This document shows, in pieces, positions 42,124-51,376 of a DNA stretch of 64,000 bases. The DNA comes from Microbacterium keratanolyticum (GTDB lineage Bacteria; Actinomycetota; Actinomycetes; Actinomycetales; Microbacteriaceae). The translations under genes were made by a program, and so were the position numbers. The stretch's first letter is position 1; each line of letters opens with the position of its first letter. Under the pieces are notes generated by a model that did no database searches, was not told the origin of the DNA, and worked only from the letters and a program-made list of their open reading frames with translations. The stretch lies in assembly GCF_016907255.1 (NCBI RefSeq), contig NZ_JAFBBQ010000001.1, positions 496,001 to 560,000 of the forward strand, given 5' to 3'.

Positions 42124-42129
42124 CCGATA

Positions 42130-42135
42130 AGGCTA
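42130..42135 (-). promoter_or_regulatory. Candidate leaderless -10 box for purE
   Basis: On the minus strand TAGCCT ends six bases before GTG 42123 in the 70-base gap after purK. It would give purE and the LCP gene their own transcript. Confidence 0.45.
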
Positions 42136-42193
42136 TTGGTCAGGGCTGAGAGTTCGCCTCTGCGCACGCGGTGTGGCGAGGCGAATCCCACGC

Positions 42194-43318
42194 TCACTCG
42201 AAGCAGGCGGCTGCGGAACGCGCCTCGTAGACGGCGTCATCGAGGTCATCGCCGGTCACGTTGATGTGGCCGACCTTGCGCCCGGGCCGGGGGTCCTTGC
42301 CGTAGGTGTGCACCTTGGCGGACGGATGCTTCTGCATGACCGTGTCGAGACGCTCCCCCATCGTGGCGTTCTGCGGTCCGCCGAGGATGTTGACCATCAC
42401 TGCCCATGGTGCGCGCAGCGAGGTGTCGCCGAGCGGGAGGTCGGCGACCGCGCGCAGGTGCTGTTCGAACTGTCCGGTGATCGCACCGTCCTGGCTCCAG
42501 TGCCCGCTGTTGTGCGGGCGCATGGCGAGCTCGTTCACGAGGATGCGCTCGTCGTCCGTCTCGAAGAGCTCGACCGCGAGCATGCCCGTGACGCCCAGCC
42601 CCTCGGCGATCTCCCGGCCGATGCGTGCGGCGACCTCGATGAGCTTCTCGCTTGCGCCGGGCGCCGGCGAGAGAACCTCAGCACAGACACCGCCGCGCTG
42701 CACGGTCTCGACGACCGGGTAGACGACGCTCTCACCGGAGGGGCGGCGGGCCACCTGCTGAGCGAGCTCGCGCACGAAGGGAACAAGCTCTTCGACGAGG
42801 AGGGCATCTCCGGACTCCAGGCGATCGAACCACTCCGCGGCATCCTGTGCGTTGTCGACGACACGCACACCCTTGCCGTCATATCCACCACGCGGGGTCT
42901 TCACGACGCCGCGCCCGCCGTGGGCGTCGAGAAAGCTCTGCAGCGCTTCGGGGCTCTCGACGCGCGCCCAGTCGGGCTGCGGAACCCCCAGGTCGGCGAG
43001 CCGGGCGCGCATCTCGAGCTTGTCCTGCGCGAATCGCAGCGCATCGGGTCCGGGATGCACGGCGATGCCGTCGGCGACGAGTGCGCGCAGCACCTCCTGC
43101 GGGACGTGCTCATGATCGAAGGTGACGACGTCGACCTCGGCGGCGAAGCGACGCACCGTCTCGACGTCGCGGTAATCGCCGACGGCGGTGGCGGCGAGCT
43201 GCGCCGACATCCCCTCGTCTTCGGCGAGGACACGGATGTCGAGCCCCAGCTCGACCGCAGGGGCAATCATCATGCGTGCAAGCTGCCCTGCACCAATCAC
43301 GCCAATGCGCAACGCCAT
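42194..43318 (-). CDS. purK: N5-carboxyaminoimidazole ribonucleotide synthase
   Basis: 374 residues, an ATP-grasp enzyme that carboxylates AIR to N5-CAIR with ATP and bicarbonate. IGVIGAGQLARMMIAPAVEL opens the N-domain; VVKTPRGGYDGKGVRVV, VEELVPFVRELAQQVARR and ELAMRPHNSGHWSQDGAITG are the ATP-grasp and active-site blocks. AGGAGG precedes the ATG. It is 70 bases upstream of purE, which uses its product. Confidence 0.96.
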   Translation of the reverse strand: MALRIGVIGAGQLARMMIAPAVELGLDIRVLAEDEGMSAQLAATAVGDYRDVETVRRFAAEVDVVTFDHEHVPQEVLRALVADGIAVHPGPDALRFAQDKLEMRARLADLGVPQPDWARVESPEALQSFLDAHGGRGVVKTPRGGYDGKGVRVVDNAQDAAEWFDRLESGDALLVEELVPFVRELAQQVARRPSGESVVYPVVETVQRGGVCAEVLSPAPGASEKLIEVAARIGREIAEGLGVTGMLAVELFETDDERILVNELAMRPHNSGHWSQDGAITGQFEQHLRAVADLPLGDTSLRAPWAVMVNILGGPQNATMGERLDTVMQKHPSAKVHTYGKDPRPGRKVGHINVTGDDLDDAVYEARSAAACFE

Positions 43319-43393
43319 CAGGTCCTCCTCGGTAACGGTCTTCTCTATTGTTCCGCACCCGTGAGCGCGCTCGTACCGGATATCCGCGTGCGG

Positions 43394-43945
43394 TCAGAAG
43401 CCGGGCGTGGTCGTCGCGGACTGCGCGTTGCGGTGCGCGAGGATCTGGCCGACCTCGATCTGGTCGGCGAGAGTCTCGTGCACGAGCGACACGGTCGAGA
43501 TGTCGACCAGGCGCAGCGGCGCATCCACGCCGTTGGTCAAGGTGACCGTGCCTGCACCCCACATCCGCTGGAACAACCCGCGGCGCACCGTGATCGTGTA
43601 CCCCCGCGCGTGGGACATCTCCTGGCTGCGGCGAGCGCCGATGCCGTTGTGCGCGATGATCCGACGTGTCGTCACGGAATAGCTGTGCGAGAGCCAGATC
43701 AGAAAGGGCACGACGACGGCGATCAGGACGATGAGGCCGGCGGCCGCCAGCAGCATGCCGTTGGTGAACGGTGCAGGCAGATTGTCATAGAAGTAGGCCG
43801 TGGCGCCGCTGACGACGATGAGCACGAGCGCCGACCAGAACAGGTGGCGGGCGTTGCGGTGGAATCGGGCGATGAGCCGCTCTTCCGTGGGCGCGCCGGG
43901 TGGCGGCATGAGGGGCCGCCCTCCGAGTCCCACGGGCTGTGTCAT
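43394..43945 (-). CDS. PH domain-containing membrane protein (bPH2)
   Basis: 183 residues with two membrane segments ([18 protein letters not shown], and [20 protein letters not shown]) followed by a bacterial PH-like domain: [40 protein letters not shown] and [15 protein letters not shown] 43945 is chosen over the start 11 codons earlier. A homologue sits at the same place between purK and birA in Mycobacterium tuberculosis (Rv3278c). Function is not known. Confidence 0.87.
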   Translation of the reverse strand: MTQPVGLGGRPLMPPPGAPTEERLIARFHRNARHLFWSALVLIVVSGATAYFYDNLPAPFTNGMLLAAAGLIVLIAVVVPFLIWLSHSYSVTTRRIIAHNGIGARRSQEMSHARGYTITVRRGLFQRMWGAGTVTLTNGVDAPLRLVDISTVSLVHETLADQIEVGQILAHRNAQSATTTPGF

Positions 43946-44009
43946 GACTTCATTCTGTCGTGTCGGGATGACACGCAACGGCGCTCACCCTCGGTGTGTC
44001 GGGGATGCA

Positions 44010-44780
44010 TCAGGAGGCGGGGCGCAGATGCACGATGTCCCCGGCGGCGACGGATGCCTCGCCGTCCTCCGTCTGCAGCACCAGCTGCCCATCCGCAGCG
44101 AGTCGCACGGCCTCTCCGCGAAGCTCTCCCCCGCCAGGCAGGTGCGCGGTGACCGGCTGTCCGATGGTGAGGCAGCGAGCGCTGACAGCACGACGCAGCC
44201 CGCTCGCGATCGCAGTTCCGTGCTCCGCAAGATCCGTGAGGTGTGCATCCAGGCGAGCGAGGTACCCCGCCAACAGGAGATCGACGTCGCAGGTCACCCC
44301 GCGCAGACGGAAGGAGGTGGCTGTCGGCACCGGCAGCTGCTCTGCGGTCATCTCCGTGTTCACCCCCGCGCCGATCACGATGACGCCAGTGCCCGCCGCC
44401 TCCGCGAGAATGCCACAGATCTTCTGTCCGTCGACGAGCACGTCATTGGGCCATTTGACCCCGACCCGCGCATCGGGGAGCTGCGCGGCGACCGCCTCGG
44501 CCATCGCCGCGCCGGCGGCCAGCGGAATCCATCCGCGCTGATCCGGCGCGATCTCCAGATCGCGCAGCAGCACCGACACGGCCACCGCACTACCGGCCGG
44601 CGCCGTCCACTCTCGATCCAGGCGTCCGCGACCGGCACGCTGGTCATCCGTCACACGAACGGAGAAGTGCGGGAACGCCGCAGCATCCGACGCGTCTGCC
44701 AGCAGGTCCGCGTTCGTCGATCCCGTCGCCTCGGCGATGTCGAGACGGGCGGCTGCGGCCGAGGTGTGCGGAAGGTTCAT
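44010..44780 (-). CDS. birA: Biotin-[acetyl-CoA-carboxylase] ligase
   Basis: 256 residues. It activates biotin to biotinyl-AMP and attaches it to the carrier lysine of biotin carboxylases, here most likely AccA3 at 56583. The biotin-site motif is [20 protein letters not shown] and the catalytic lysine block is [20 protein letters not shown]. It has no N-terminal DNA-binding domain, so it is a monofunctional ligase. The ATG is preceded by TAGTGT at six bases; the divergent carboxylase gene has the same hexamer before its start. Confidence 0.95.
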   Translation of the reverse strand: MNLPHTSAAAARLDIAEATGSTNADLLADASDAAAFPHFSVRVTDDQRAGRGRLDREWTAPAGSAVAVSVLLRDLEIAPDQRGWIPLAAGAAMAEAVAAQLPDARVGVKWPNDVLVDGQKICGILAEAAGTGVIVIGAGVNTEMTAEQLPVPTATSFRLRGVTCDVDLLLAGYLARLDAHLTDLAEHGTAIASGLRRAVSARCLTIGQPVTAHLPGGGELRGEAVRLAADGQLVLQTEDGEASVAAGDIVHLRPAS

Positions 44781-44786
44781 GGAGCC

Positions 44787-44792
44787 ACACTA
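44787..44792 (-). promoter_or_regulatory. Candidate leaderless -10 box for birA
   Basis: On the minus strand TAGTGT ends six bases before the birA ATG. The identical hexamer is used for the divergent carboxylase gene at 44894-44899. Confidence 0.5.
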
Positions 44793-44893
44793 TTGCGCGG
44801 TGGGGTGCGCACGCAGGGCAGAACCGCGAGAATCGACAGAGGATCAGCAAGGTCGTTGTGCGAAGCATCCAACGGCTGCGTGCGAGGCGACGC

Positions 44894-44899
44894 TAGTGT
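44894..44899 (+). promoter_or_regulatory. Candidate leaderless -10 box for the carboxylase beta gene
   Basis: TAGTGT ends seven bases before GTG 44907, with no ribosome site in the gap. The intergenic space shared with birA is only 126 bases, so the two promoters are close enough for joint control. Confidence 0.5.
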
Positions 44900-44906
44900 G
44901 GAATCC

Positions 44907-46496
44907 GTGACGGATCAGCCCGACCTCTTTACCACTGCCGGCAAGATCGCCGACCTCCGCGCTCGCTACAGCGAAGCCGTCGTCGACGCAGAAGCGAAGG
45001 CGAAGGAGAAGCAACACGCCAAGGGCAAGATGACTGCCCGCGAGCGCATCGAGCTCCTCGTCGACAACGGCAGCTTCGTCGAGTTCGACGAGTACGTGCG
45101 CCACCGCACGACCGCCTTCGGCATGGACAAGTCCCGCCCCTATGGCGACTCCGTCGTCACCGGCGTCGCGACGATCCACGGCCGTCCCGTCGCGGTGTAC
45201 TCGCAGGACTTCTCGACGTTCGGCGGCTCGCTCGGCGAGGTCGCCGGCGAGAAGATCATCAAGGTCATGGAGTACGCCCTCGCAGGCGGCATGCCGTGCA
45301 TCGGCATCCTGGACTCGGGCGGCGCTCGCATCCAGGAGGGCGTCGTCGCGCTCGGCAAGTACGGCGAGATCTTCCGACTGAACACGCGTGCATCGGGTGT
45401 CATCCCGCAGATCTCGATCATCATGGGCCCGGCTGCCGGAGGAGCGGTGTACTCCCCCGCGCTGACCGACTTCGTCATCATGGTCGACAAGACCAGCCAG
45501 ATGTTCGTGACCGGCCCCGACGTCATCAAGACCGTGACCGGCGAGGACGTCGGCATGGAGGAGCTCGGCGGCGCCTACACGCACAACACCCGCTCGGGCG
45601 TCGCGCACTACCTCGCCGAAGACGAGGATGACGCGCTCGACTACGCGCGCACGCTGCTCAGCTTCCTGCCTGACAACAACATGGCAGAGATCCCCAGCTA
45701 CGACGCCGCCTTCGAGTTCGAGACGACGGATGCCGACCGCGGCCTCAACACGATCATCCCGGACTCCCCGAACCAGCCGTACGACATGCACGAGGTCATC
45801 GCACGCGTCGTCGACGACGGCGACTTCCTCGAGGTGCAGCCGCTGTTCGCTCCGAACATCGTGATCGGCTTCGGTCGCGTCGAAGGACGCTCGGTCGGCA
45901 TCATCGCCAACCAGCCCTCGCAGATGGCCGGGACGCTCAACATCGAGGCGGGCGAGAAGGCCAGCCGCTTCGTGCGCTTCTGCGATGCGTTCTCGATTCC
46001 GATCGTCACGCTCGTGGACGTGCCCGGCTACCTGCCCGGCACCGACCAGGAGTGGACCGGCGTCATCCGTCGTGGCGCGAAGCTGCTGTACGCCTACGCC
46101 GAGGCCACGGTGCCTCTGGTCACCGTCATCCTGCGCAAGGCCTACGGCGGCGCGTACATCGTGATGGGCTCCAAGCAGCTCGGCGCCGATGTGAACCTTG
46201 CCTGGCCGACCGCCGAGATCGCCGTCATGGGTGGTCAGGGCGCCGTGAACATCCTCTACCGCGGAGAGATCAAGCGGGCGGAGGAAGCCGGCGAGGATGT
46301 CGCGGCCGTGCGCACACGACTCGCGAACGAGTACACGTACAACGTCGCCTCCCCGTTCCTCGCCGCCGAACGCGGTGAGCTGGACGGCATCATCGAGCCC
46401 GCGAACACCCGCGTCGCGATCGCGAAGGCGTTGCGTTCACTGCGTGGGAAGCGTGCCGAGCTTCCGCCCAAGAAGCACGGGAACATCCCGCTGTGA
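44907..46496 (+). CDS. accD: Acyl-CoA carboxylase beta (carboxyltransferase) subunit
   Basis: 529 residues, the AccD5/PccB type. It transfers the carboxyl group from biotin to propionyl- or acetyl-Co[21 protein letters not shown] is near residue 40; the oxyanion-hole glycines lie in [13 protein letters not shown] and [16 protein letters not shown], and the second in [20 protein letters not shown] and [14 protein letters not shown] chose GTG 44907; upstream frame belongs to the birA side. It overlaps the epsilon subunit gene by 4 bases and works with the biotinylated alpha subunit at 56583-58349. Confidence 0.95.
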   Translation: MTDQPDLFTTAGKIADLRARYSEAVVDAEAKAKEKQHAKGKMTARERIELLVDNGSFVEFDEYVRHRTTAFGMDKSRPYGDSVVTGVATIHGRPVAVYSQDFSTFGGSLGEVAGEKIIKVMEYALAGGMPCIGILDSGGARIQEGVVALGKYGEIFRLNTRASGVIPQISIIMGPAAGGAVYSPALTDFVIMVDKTSQMFVTGPDVIKTVTGEDVGMEELGGAYTHNTRSGVAHYLAEDEDDALDYARTLLSFLPDNNMAEIPSYDAAFEFETTDADRGLNTIIPDSPNQPYDMHEVIARVVDDGDFLEVQPLFAPNIVIGFGRVEGRSVGIIANQPSQMAGTLNIEAGEKASRFVRFCDAFSIPIVTLVDVPGYLPGTDQEWTGVIRRGAKLLYAYAEATVPLVTVILRKAYGGAYIVMGSKQLGADVNLAWPTAEIAVMGGQGAVNILYRGEIKRAEEAGEDVAAVRTRLANEYTYNVASPFLAAERGELDGIIEPANTRVAIAKALRSLRGKRAELPPKKHGNIPL

Positions 46497-46735
46497 GTCA
46501 CGACGCCCCTCAGGAGACTCCGGGCGACGGCGACCTCGTCGCCCTGCAGATCGTGCGCGGTGACGCCACAGAGGAAGAGCTCGCCGCCCTCATCGCCGTG
46601 CTGTCCGACGCGCACGCCGCCGAAACGGCAGCCGCCGTCGCGGAACCCGCTCGGGTCTCGGCGTGGGCGCGCACGCAGCGTCCGCTGCGCACGCCCCTGC
46701 GACGCGACATCCCCTGGGGGCGTTTCTCAGGCTGA
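46493..46735 (+). CDS. accE: Acyl-CoA carboxylase epsilon subunit
   Basis: 80 residues, matching the small actinobacterial AccE family: [20 protein letters not shown] near the start and the C-terminal [13 protein letters not shown] with its conserved Trp. The epsilon subunit stabilises the alpha-beta carboxylase complex. GTG overlaps the beta-subunit stop (GTGA), so amounts are coupled. Confidence 0.9.
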   Translation: MSHDAPQETPGDGDLVALQIVRGDATEEELAALIAVLSDAHAAETAAAVAEPARVSAWARTQRPLRTPLRRDIPWGRFSG

Positions 46736-46738
46736 GGC

Positions 46739-49700
46739 TCAGTGCAGCCGGGGCGCGACGAATCGCAGAGTCACGAGCTGGAACGGCCGCAGCGACAGCT
46801 GCAGCAGTGTGCCCTCGCTGCCGGTGATCGCGATGGCGGGCGCGGTCGTCTCGTGCAGGTCGGTCTCGCGCACCTCGCTGAAGTCGAAGGCCGTGGAGAG
46901 CGTGGCATCCGCTCGCCCTCCCCACGCTTCGTAGAGTCGCACGATCACATCCCCGCTGCGGTCCTCTGCGAGCTTCACGGCCTCGACCACGACGGCAGGA
47001 TGGTCGAGCGTGAGCAGCCTCGGCACCGGGGCTGCACCCTCGATGCGGCGTGCCGGGACGTTCAGTCGGTACCCCTCGACGACCGCGTCGGCGATCTGTG
47101 CTCCTGGTCGCACACTCACGCGGAAGACGTGCTCGCCCTGATCGGCCGCAGGATCCGGATACGTGGGCGCCCGCAGCAGCGACAATCGCACCGACGTCGC
47201 CCGCCCGCCGCCCGCACGCGGCACCGCCGAGATGTCGTGTCCGTAGGTCGCATCGTTCGCCACCGCGACGCCGTAGCCCGGCTCCGCCACATGCACCCAC
47301 CGGTGCGCCACGGTCTCGAAGCGAGCAGCATCCCACGATGTGTTCGCATGGGTCGCGCGATGCACGTGACCGAACTGGATCTCCGATGTCGCCGCATCCG
47401 CGTGCACATCGAAGTCGAAACCGAGTTTGAGCAGCTTCTGCCGCTCACGCCAGTCGACCTTGGTCTCGATCTGCAGAGCATGGTCGCCCGGCTCCAGGCG
47501 CAGGGTCTGCGTGATGCGCGTGGCCCCCCACTCGCGCACCACGCAGACGTCAGATGCCGCCACGACCTCGACCGAGATCGCGTCCCTCAGTTCGTCGACC
47601 GAGCGCCGATAGTGCTCGTCAATATCCCAGGCATCCCACTGCGTCGGGGTGTCGCGATGCACCGACAGGAGGTTTCCCCGCCCCCCGGGTGCGATCGCGT
47701 CCCGTCCGCCGTCGCGGGTGACGAGCGAGGTGATGAGTCCCGCCTCATCGAGCTCGACTACGAGGTGATCGTTCTCGAGTCGGAACCCGTTCGCCGTCCG
47801 CGACGCGGTGGCGGATCCTCCGGTGCTGACGAGCGCCGCGGAGATCCCCAACCCCGCGGCACCGTACTGCGTATAAGGACCCGCATTCGCGACAAGCTTT
47901 GTCGTCCCCGTACCGGCGACGACCCCCAGTGCCTGCGCGATGATCCGCTCCAACGAGTCCCTCACTTCGTCGTAGCGGCGTTCTGCCTCCTGATGCACCC
48001 ACGCGATCGAGGTGCCCGGAAGGATGTCGTGGAACTGCTGCAGGAGAACGGTCTCCCACGCAGCGTCGAGTTCGTCGTAGGGGTACGCCGCCCCCTGCAG
48101 CGTCGCGTGCACGGCCCAGAGCTCCGCCTCACGCAGCAGATGCTCGCTTCGACGATTGCCGCGCTTCATCCGCGCCTGGGACGTGTACGTTCCTCGGTGG
48201 AACTCCAGGTACATCTCGCCCTGCCACTGCGGCGGATCCGCGTACTCGGTCTCCGCCTGGGTGAAGAAGCGCGCGGGGCTTGAGAGAGTCACGGCAGGCG
48301 ACCCCTCCAGCGAACGCTGCCGCAGCGCCGCTGCGAGCATCTCCCGCGTGGGCCCGCCACCACCGTCGCCGTACCCGAACGGGACGAGCGACGAGTTGGA
48401 CTGCGCCTTCTCACTGTGCTGCCGCTCGGCGCGTGCCAGCTCGGCGGCGGACATCTCGGCACTGTAGGTGTCGACGGGCGGGAAGTGCGTGAAGATCCGT
48501 GAGCCGTCGTGTCCCTCCCACAGGAACGTGTGGTGGGGCATTCGATTCGTCTCGTTCCACGACATCTTCTGCGTGAGCATCCACCGCGCACCGGCCGCGC
48601 GAGCGATCTGCGGAAGACCCGCCGAGTACCCGAAGGAGTCCGGCAGCCATACCTCACGGGGCTGGACCCCGAACTCCTCCACGAAGAAGCGCGTGCCCCG
48701 CACGAACTGCCGGGCGAGCGCCTCTCCGCCCGGCATGTTCGTGTCGCTCTCGACCCACATGCCGCCGACGGGTGCGATGTTGCCGCTCGCGACGGCGTCA
48801 CGGACGCGTTCGAACAGTTCGGGCTGGGCGTTCTTGAGCCACAGGAACTGCTGGGCGGAAGACGCGGCGAAGGTCAGATCGGGGTAGTCGTCGAGCAGCG
48901 CGAGGACGTTCGCGAACGTTCTCGCGACCTTGCGCTGAGTCTCACGCACGGGCCAGAGCCACGCCGAATCAATATGCGCGTTCCCCACCGCATGAATGCG
49001 ATGTGCGGACGCCGCGACCGGGCGCGTGAGCACCTCATGCAGCGCCGCGCGTCCGGCACCGACTGTGCCGACGATGTCGTCGGGATCCATGAGGTCGACC
49101 ATGCGGTCGAGGGCGTGGAGGATCTCAGCATGCCTCGAGCTCGAGGGATCGAGCTCCGTCGTGAGATCGAGCAGCACCCGAGCGTCCTGCAGCAGCTCCC
49201 AGACCGCGTCTTCTCGCACGGCGACGTCGGCCTGCCGAAACGTGTACTGAGGTGCGTCTCCTGCGGTCGCGCGATCGCCAAGAACCGTGGGACGAAAGCG
49301 GAACCCCTCAGCGACATCAGGGTTCGCGGCGGCCTCAAGGTAATACTCCAGCGCCTCCCCCGGCGCGGCGTGCACCGGCACCGCACGATTGCGGGGCTCG
49401 ACGGCCTTCACGATCGTGCCGTCCGGCCGGTAGACGGTCCCCTCCGCCTGGAACCCCGGCTGTGCCTCGGTGAAGCCGAGATCGATGACGAGCTCCGCGC
49501 GCTGTCCCTCCCTCAGATCTGGCGCGGTGCCCGTCATCCGTACCCACATGGTGCTCCACGGCGCGCCCCACGGCGTGCCCGTTGCAAACGGCGTGAACTC
49601 GTGCCTCGTCGCTTCCGCGAACGGCAGTGGCTCCCCCGCCAGTACCGTCGCCGTGAGCGTGAGCGCGCGAGCATCTGAGTAGACCGCTGCGTTCAGGCGC

Positions 49701-49753
49701 TCTTCGATGAAGCGCTGAACTCGCGCTGCAGTGAGAGTGGCTGAGCCGTGCAT
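46739..49753 (-). CDS. GH38 alpha-mannosidase
   Basis: 1004 residues. A retaining alpha-mannosidase of family GH38, probably intracellular since no signal peptide is seen. The zinc motif AVGNAHIDSAWLWP is near residue 258, with GGMWVESDTNMPGGEALARQ following, and the nucleophile Asp is in EVWLPDSFGYSAGLP near 372. The middle helical bundle and the C-terminal beta domains (RLSLLRAPTYPDPAADQGEH) complete the fold. ATG 49753 has GGAG eight bases upstream. It is next to a ROK regulator, and a palindrome covers its promoter, so mannoside-dependent control is likely. Confidence 0.93.
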   Translation of the reverse strand: MHGSATLTAARVQRFIEERLNAAVYSDARALTLTATVLAGEPLPFAEATRHEFTPFATGTPWGAPWSTMWVRMTGTAPDLREGQRAELVIDLGFTEAQPGFQAEGTVYRPDGTIVKAVEPRNRAVPVHAAPGEALEYYLEAAANPDVAEGFRFRPTVLGDRATAGDAPQYTFRQADVAVREDAVWELLQDARVLLDLTTELDPSSSRHAEILHALDRMVDLMDPDDIVGTVGAGRAALHEVLTRPVAASAHRIHAVGNAHIDSAWLWPVRETQRKVARTFANVLALLDDYPDLTFAASSAQQFLWLKNAQPELFERVRDAVASGNIAPVGGMWVESDTNMPGGEALARQFVRGTRFFVEEFGVQPREVWLPDSFGYSAGLPQIARAAGARWMLTQKMSWNETNRMPHHTFLWEGHDGSRIFTHFPPVDTYSAEMSAAELARAERQHSEKAQSNSSLVPFGYGDGGGGPTREMLAAALRQRSLEGSPAVTLSSPARFFTQAETEYADPPQWQGEMYLEFHRGTYTSQARMKRGNRRSEHLLREAELWAVHATLQGAAYPYDELDAAWETVLLQQFHDILPGTSIAWVHQEAERRYDEVRDSLERIIAQALGVVAGTGTTKLVANAGPYTQYGAAGLGISAALVSTGGSATASRTANGFRLENDHLVVELDEAGLITSLVTRDGGRDAIAPGGRGNLLSVHRDTPTQWDAWDIDEHYRRSVDELRDAISVEVVAASDVCVVREWGATRITQTLRLEPGDHALQIETKVDWRERQKLLKLGFDFDVHADAATSEIQFGHVHRATHANTSWDAARFETVAHRWVHVAEPGYGVAVANDATYGHDISAVPRAGGGRATSVRLSLLRAPTYPDPAADQGEHVFRVSVRPGAQIADAVVEGYRLNVPARRIEGAAPVPRLLTLDHPAVVVEAVKLAEDRSGDVIVRLYEAWGGRADATLSTAFDFSEVRETDLHETTAPAIAITGSEGTLLQLSLRPFQLVTLRFVAPRLH

Positions 49754-49779
49754 GTATCGTGCTCCGATGCGGGACAATT

Positions 49780-49808
49780 CTGAATACTACATCGCTTGTA
49801 GTTATTCA
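49780..49808. promoter_or_regulatory. Palindromic operator over the GH38 promoter
   Basis: CTGAATACTACA at the left and TGTAGTTATTCAG at the right form an inverted repeat, imperfect only by one extra base. On the minus strand TTGTCT and TAGTAT, 18 bases apart, make a good -35/-10 pair running through it. This is the expected site for a repressor; the ROK protein encoded at 49853-51109 is the obvious candidate. Confidence 0.65.
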
Positions 49809-49852
49809 GACAAGAGTCATCCTGAACCTCGAAATCGCGCGCGACGGCAGCG

Positions 49853-51109
49853 TCAGGCTTCGGGGCTGCTCAGATACAGACTCGACGTGTGCGGCGAATG
49901 CACGGCGTCCAGAACGGCACATGCGGCGCCGATCGCCGCGACATCGTCGCCCGCCACCGTCCCCGCCACAGGAAGGCGACGGATCGCGCGCGTCGCGCTC
50001 TGCTCCTGCAGCCGCTGCGGCACGACACGCAGGTAGGTGTCGGCAAGACGGGACCAGTACGGCCCGCCGAAGACGACCCGGTCGATGTCGAGCATGTTGG
50101 TGAGCGCAGAGATGGCCACACTGAGCTGCTCAGCGTTGCGGTCCAGCAGCCGCTGCGCAGCGGAATCCCCCGCTGCTGCGCGACGACAGAGCTCGTCGAA
50201 GCGCGCATCCACGCTCTCCGGGTCGCTGCCCAGTCGGGTGTCCTCGAGAACACCCGCATGCTCCGCCCGTTCGACAAGCGCCTGCGGAGTGCACACGACT
50301 CCGAGGCATCCGCGAAGGCCACAGCCGCAGAGCGGACCATCCGGATCGACGATGATGTGCCCCACTTCACCCGCGTTGCCCGAAGAGCCCCGCACGATCT
50401 CGTGCCGACGCACAAGGCCCACGCCGATTCCGGTGCCGAGATACACGAACAGGAAGGACGGCACATCCTGATCGCTGCCGCGCCAGAGCTCAGCCACGGC
50501 CGCTGCGGTTGTGTCCTTCTCCAGCAGCAGCGGCAGGCCGGTCGCTGCGCTGATGGCCTCACGCAGCGGCACACGATGCCAGCCGGCGAGTTTCGGCGGA
50601 TCGATCACGGTGCCACCCGTGACATCGAGCGGCCCGGGGGATGCGACGCCGACGCCGACGATGAGCGTCCGATCCACCCCGGAGCGGACGATGAGCTCCT
50701 CGATCGCGCGCACGATCGCGTCGATGATGCGACGCGGTGTTCCCGTCGGAGTGCGCTCGGTCGCCTGGGCGATGACCTCGCCGGCGAGGTCCAAGAGCAC
50801 GAACGTCATGACGGCGGGATCCAGGTGCACGCCGATCGCGAGCTGCCGCGTGGGGTCGAGGCGCAGCATGGTTCGCGGCTTGCCCGGGCCGCGAATCGTG
50901 CGCCCCGCCTCGACGACGAGGCCCTGCTCCAGCAGACGGCGCGTGATGTTCGTGACCGCCTGCGCTGACAGGCCCGTGCCTTCGGCGAGCTCCACACGGC
51001 TCAGCCCCTGCGGTGCACGCCGAATGGCCTCCAGCACGACCGACTGATTGAAGTCGCCCATACGCGGCTGATTCGTGCCGCGCCGCAGCGCGGCATCATC
51101 CGTCATCAT
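49853..51109 (-). CDS. ROK-family transcriptional regulator
   Basis: About 418 residues. The N-terminal winged helix has VVLEAIRRAPQGLSRVELAE and GLSAQAVTNITRRLLEQGLV. The ROK sugar-kinase-like domain follows: VGVGVASPGPLDVTGG, LEKDTTAAAVAELW, and GEVGHIIVD, then the zinc motif LCGCGLRGCLG. It has the regulator type of fold, as in NagC and XylR. The start is ATG at 51109 or 51106; the longer frame upstream is not credible. The gene is directly upstream of GH38, and its ligand is probably a mannose-derived sugar. Confidence 0.92.
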   Translation of the reverse strand: MMTDDAALRRGTNQPRMGDFNQSVVLEAIRRAPQGLSRVELAEGTGLSAQAVTNITRRLLEQGLVVEAGRTIRGPGKPRTMLRLDPTRQLAIGVHLDPAVMTFVLLDLAGEVIAQATERTPTGTPRRIIDAIVRAIEELIVRSGVDRTLIVGVGVASPGPLDVTGGTVIDPPKLAGWHRVPLREAISAATGLPLLLEKDTTAAAVAELWRGSDQDVPSFLFVYLGTGIGVGLVRRHEIVRGSSGNAGEVGHIIVDPDGPLCGCGLRGCLGVVCTPQALVERAEHAGVLEDTRLGSDPESVDARFDELCRRAAAGDSAAQRLLDRNAEQLSVAISALTNMLDIDRVVFGGPYWSRLADTYLRVVPQRLQEQSATRAIRRLPVAGTVAGDDVAAIGAACAVLDAVHSPHTSSLYLSSPEA

Positions 51110-51376
51110 CACTCCATCATCCCAAAAGGCGAGTTCTGACGTGTCCCCCAAAATACCTACAGACACAAGGGTTCCGCCCGCGCACAATTGATCTTGCAAC
51201 GCTTCGCGTTCGGCCGGTTCTCTGTCCAGGGTAGACAGACGAATCCCGGCCATAAGCGGACGATTTTCGGGTAATCGTTCCGCACTGGTGAGGGGCGAGC
51301 GGTTCCGCCGCCCCTCACCCATCTTCTACTCTCGTGCGGCCGCTGTCACGGATGGCACCGCTTCGCTGCTGCGAGT
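51110..51376. other. Intergenic region upstream of the ROK gene
   Basis: 267 bases with no convincing gene between the ROK start and the end of the membrane-protein gene, both on the minus strand. It should hold the ROK promoter; an AT-richer stretch (CCCAAAATACCTAC, 51150-51170) is the best place for it. No clear palindrome similar to the GH38 operator is seen. Confidence 0.4.

Noticed and set aside
43800..44906. In-frame extension of the carboxylase beta gene by 369 codons across birA
   Set aside because: The extension is the shadow of birA and the PH-protein gene on the other strand. The family starts near [16 protein letters not shown], and a promoter box lies just before GTG 44907.
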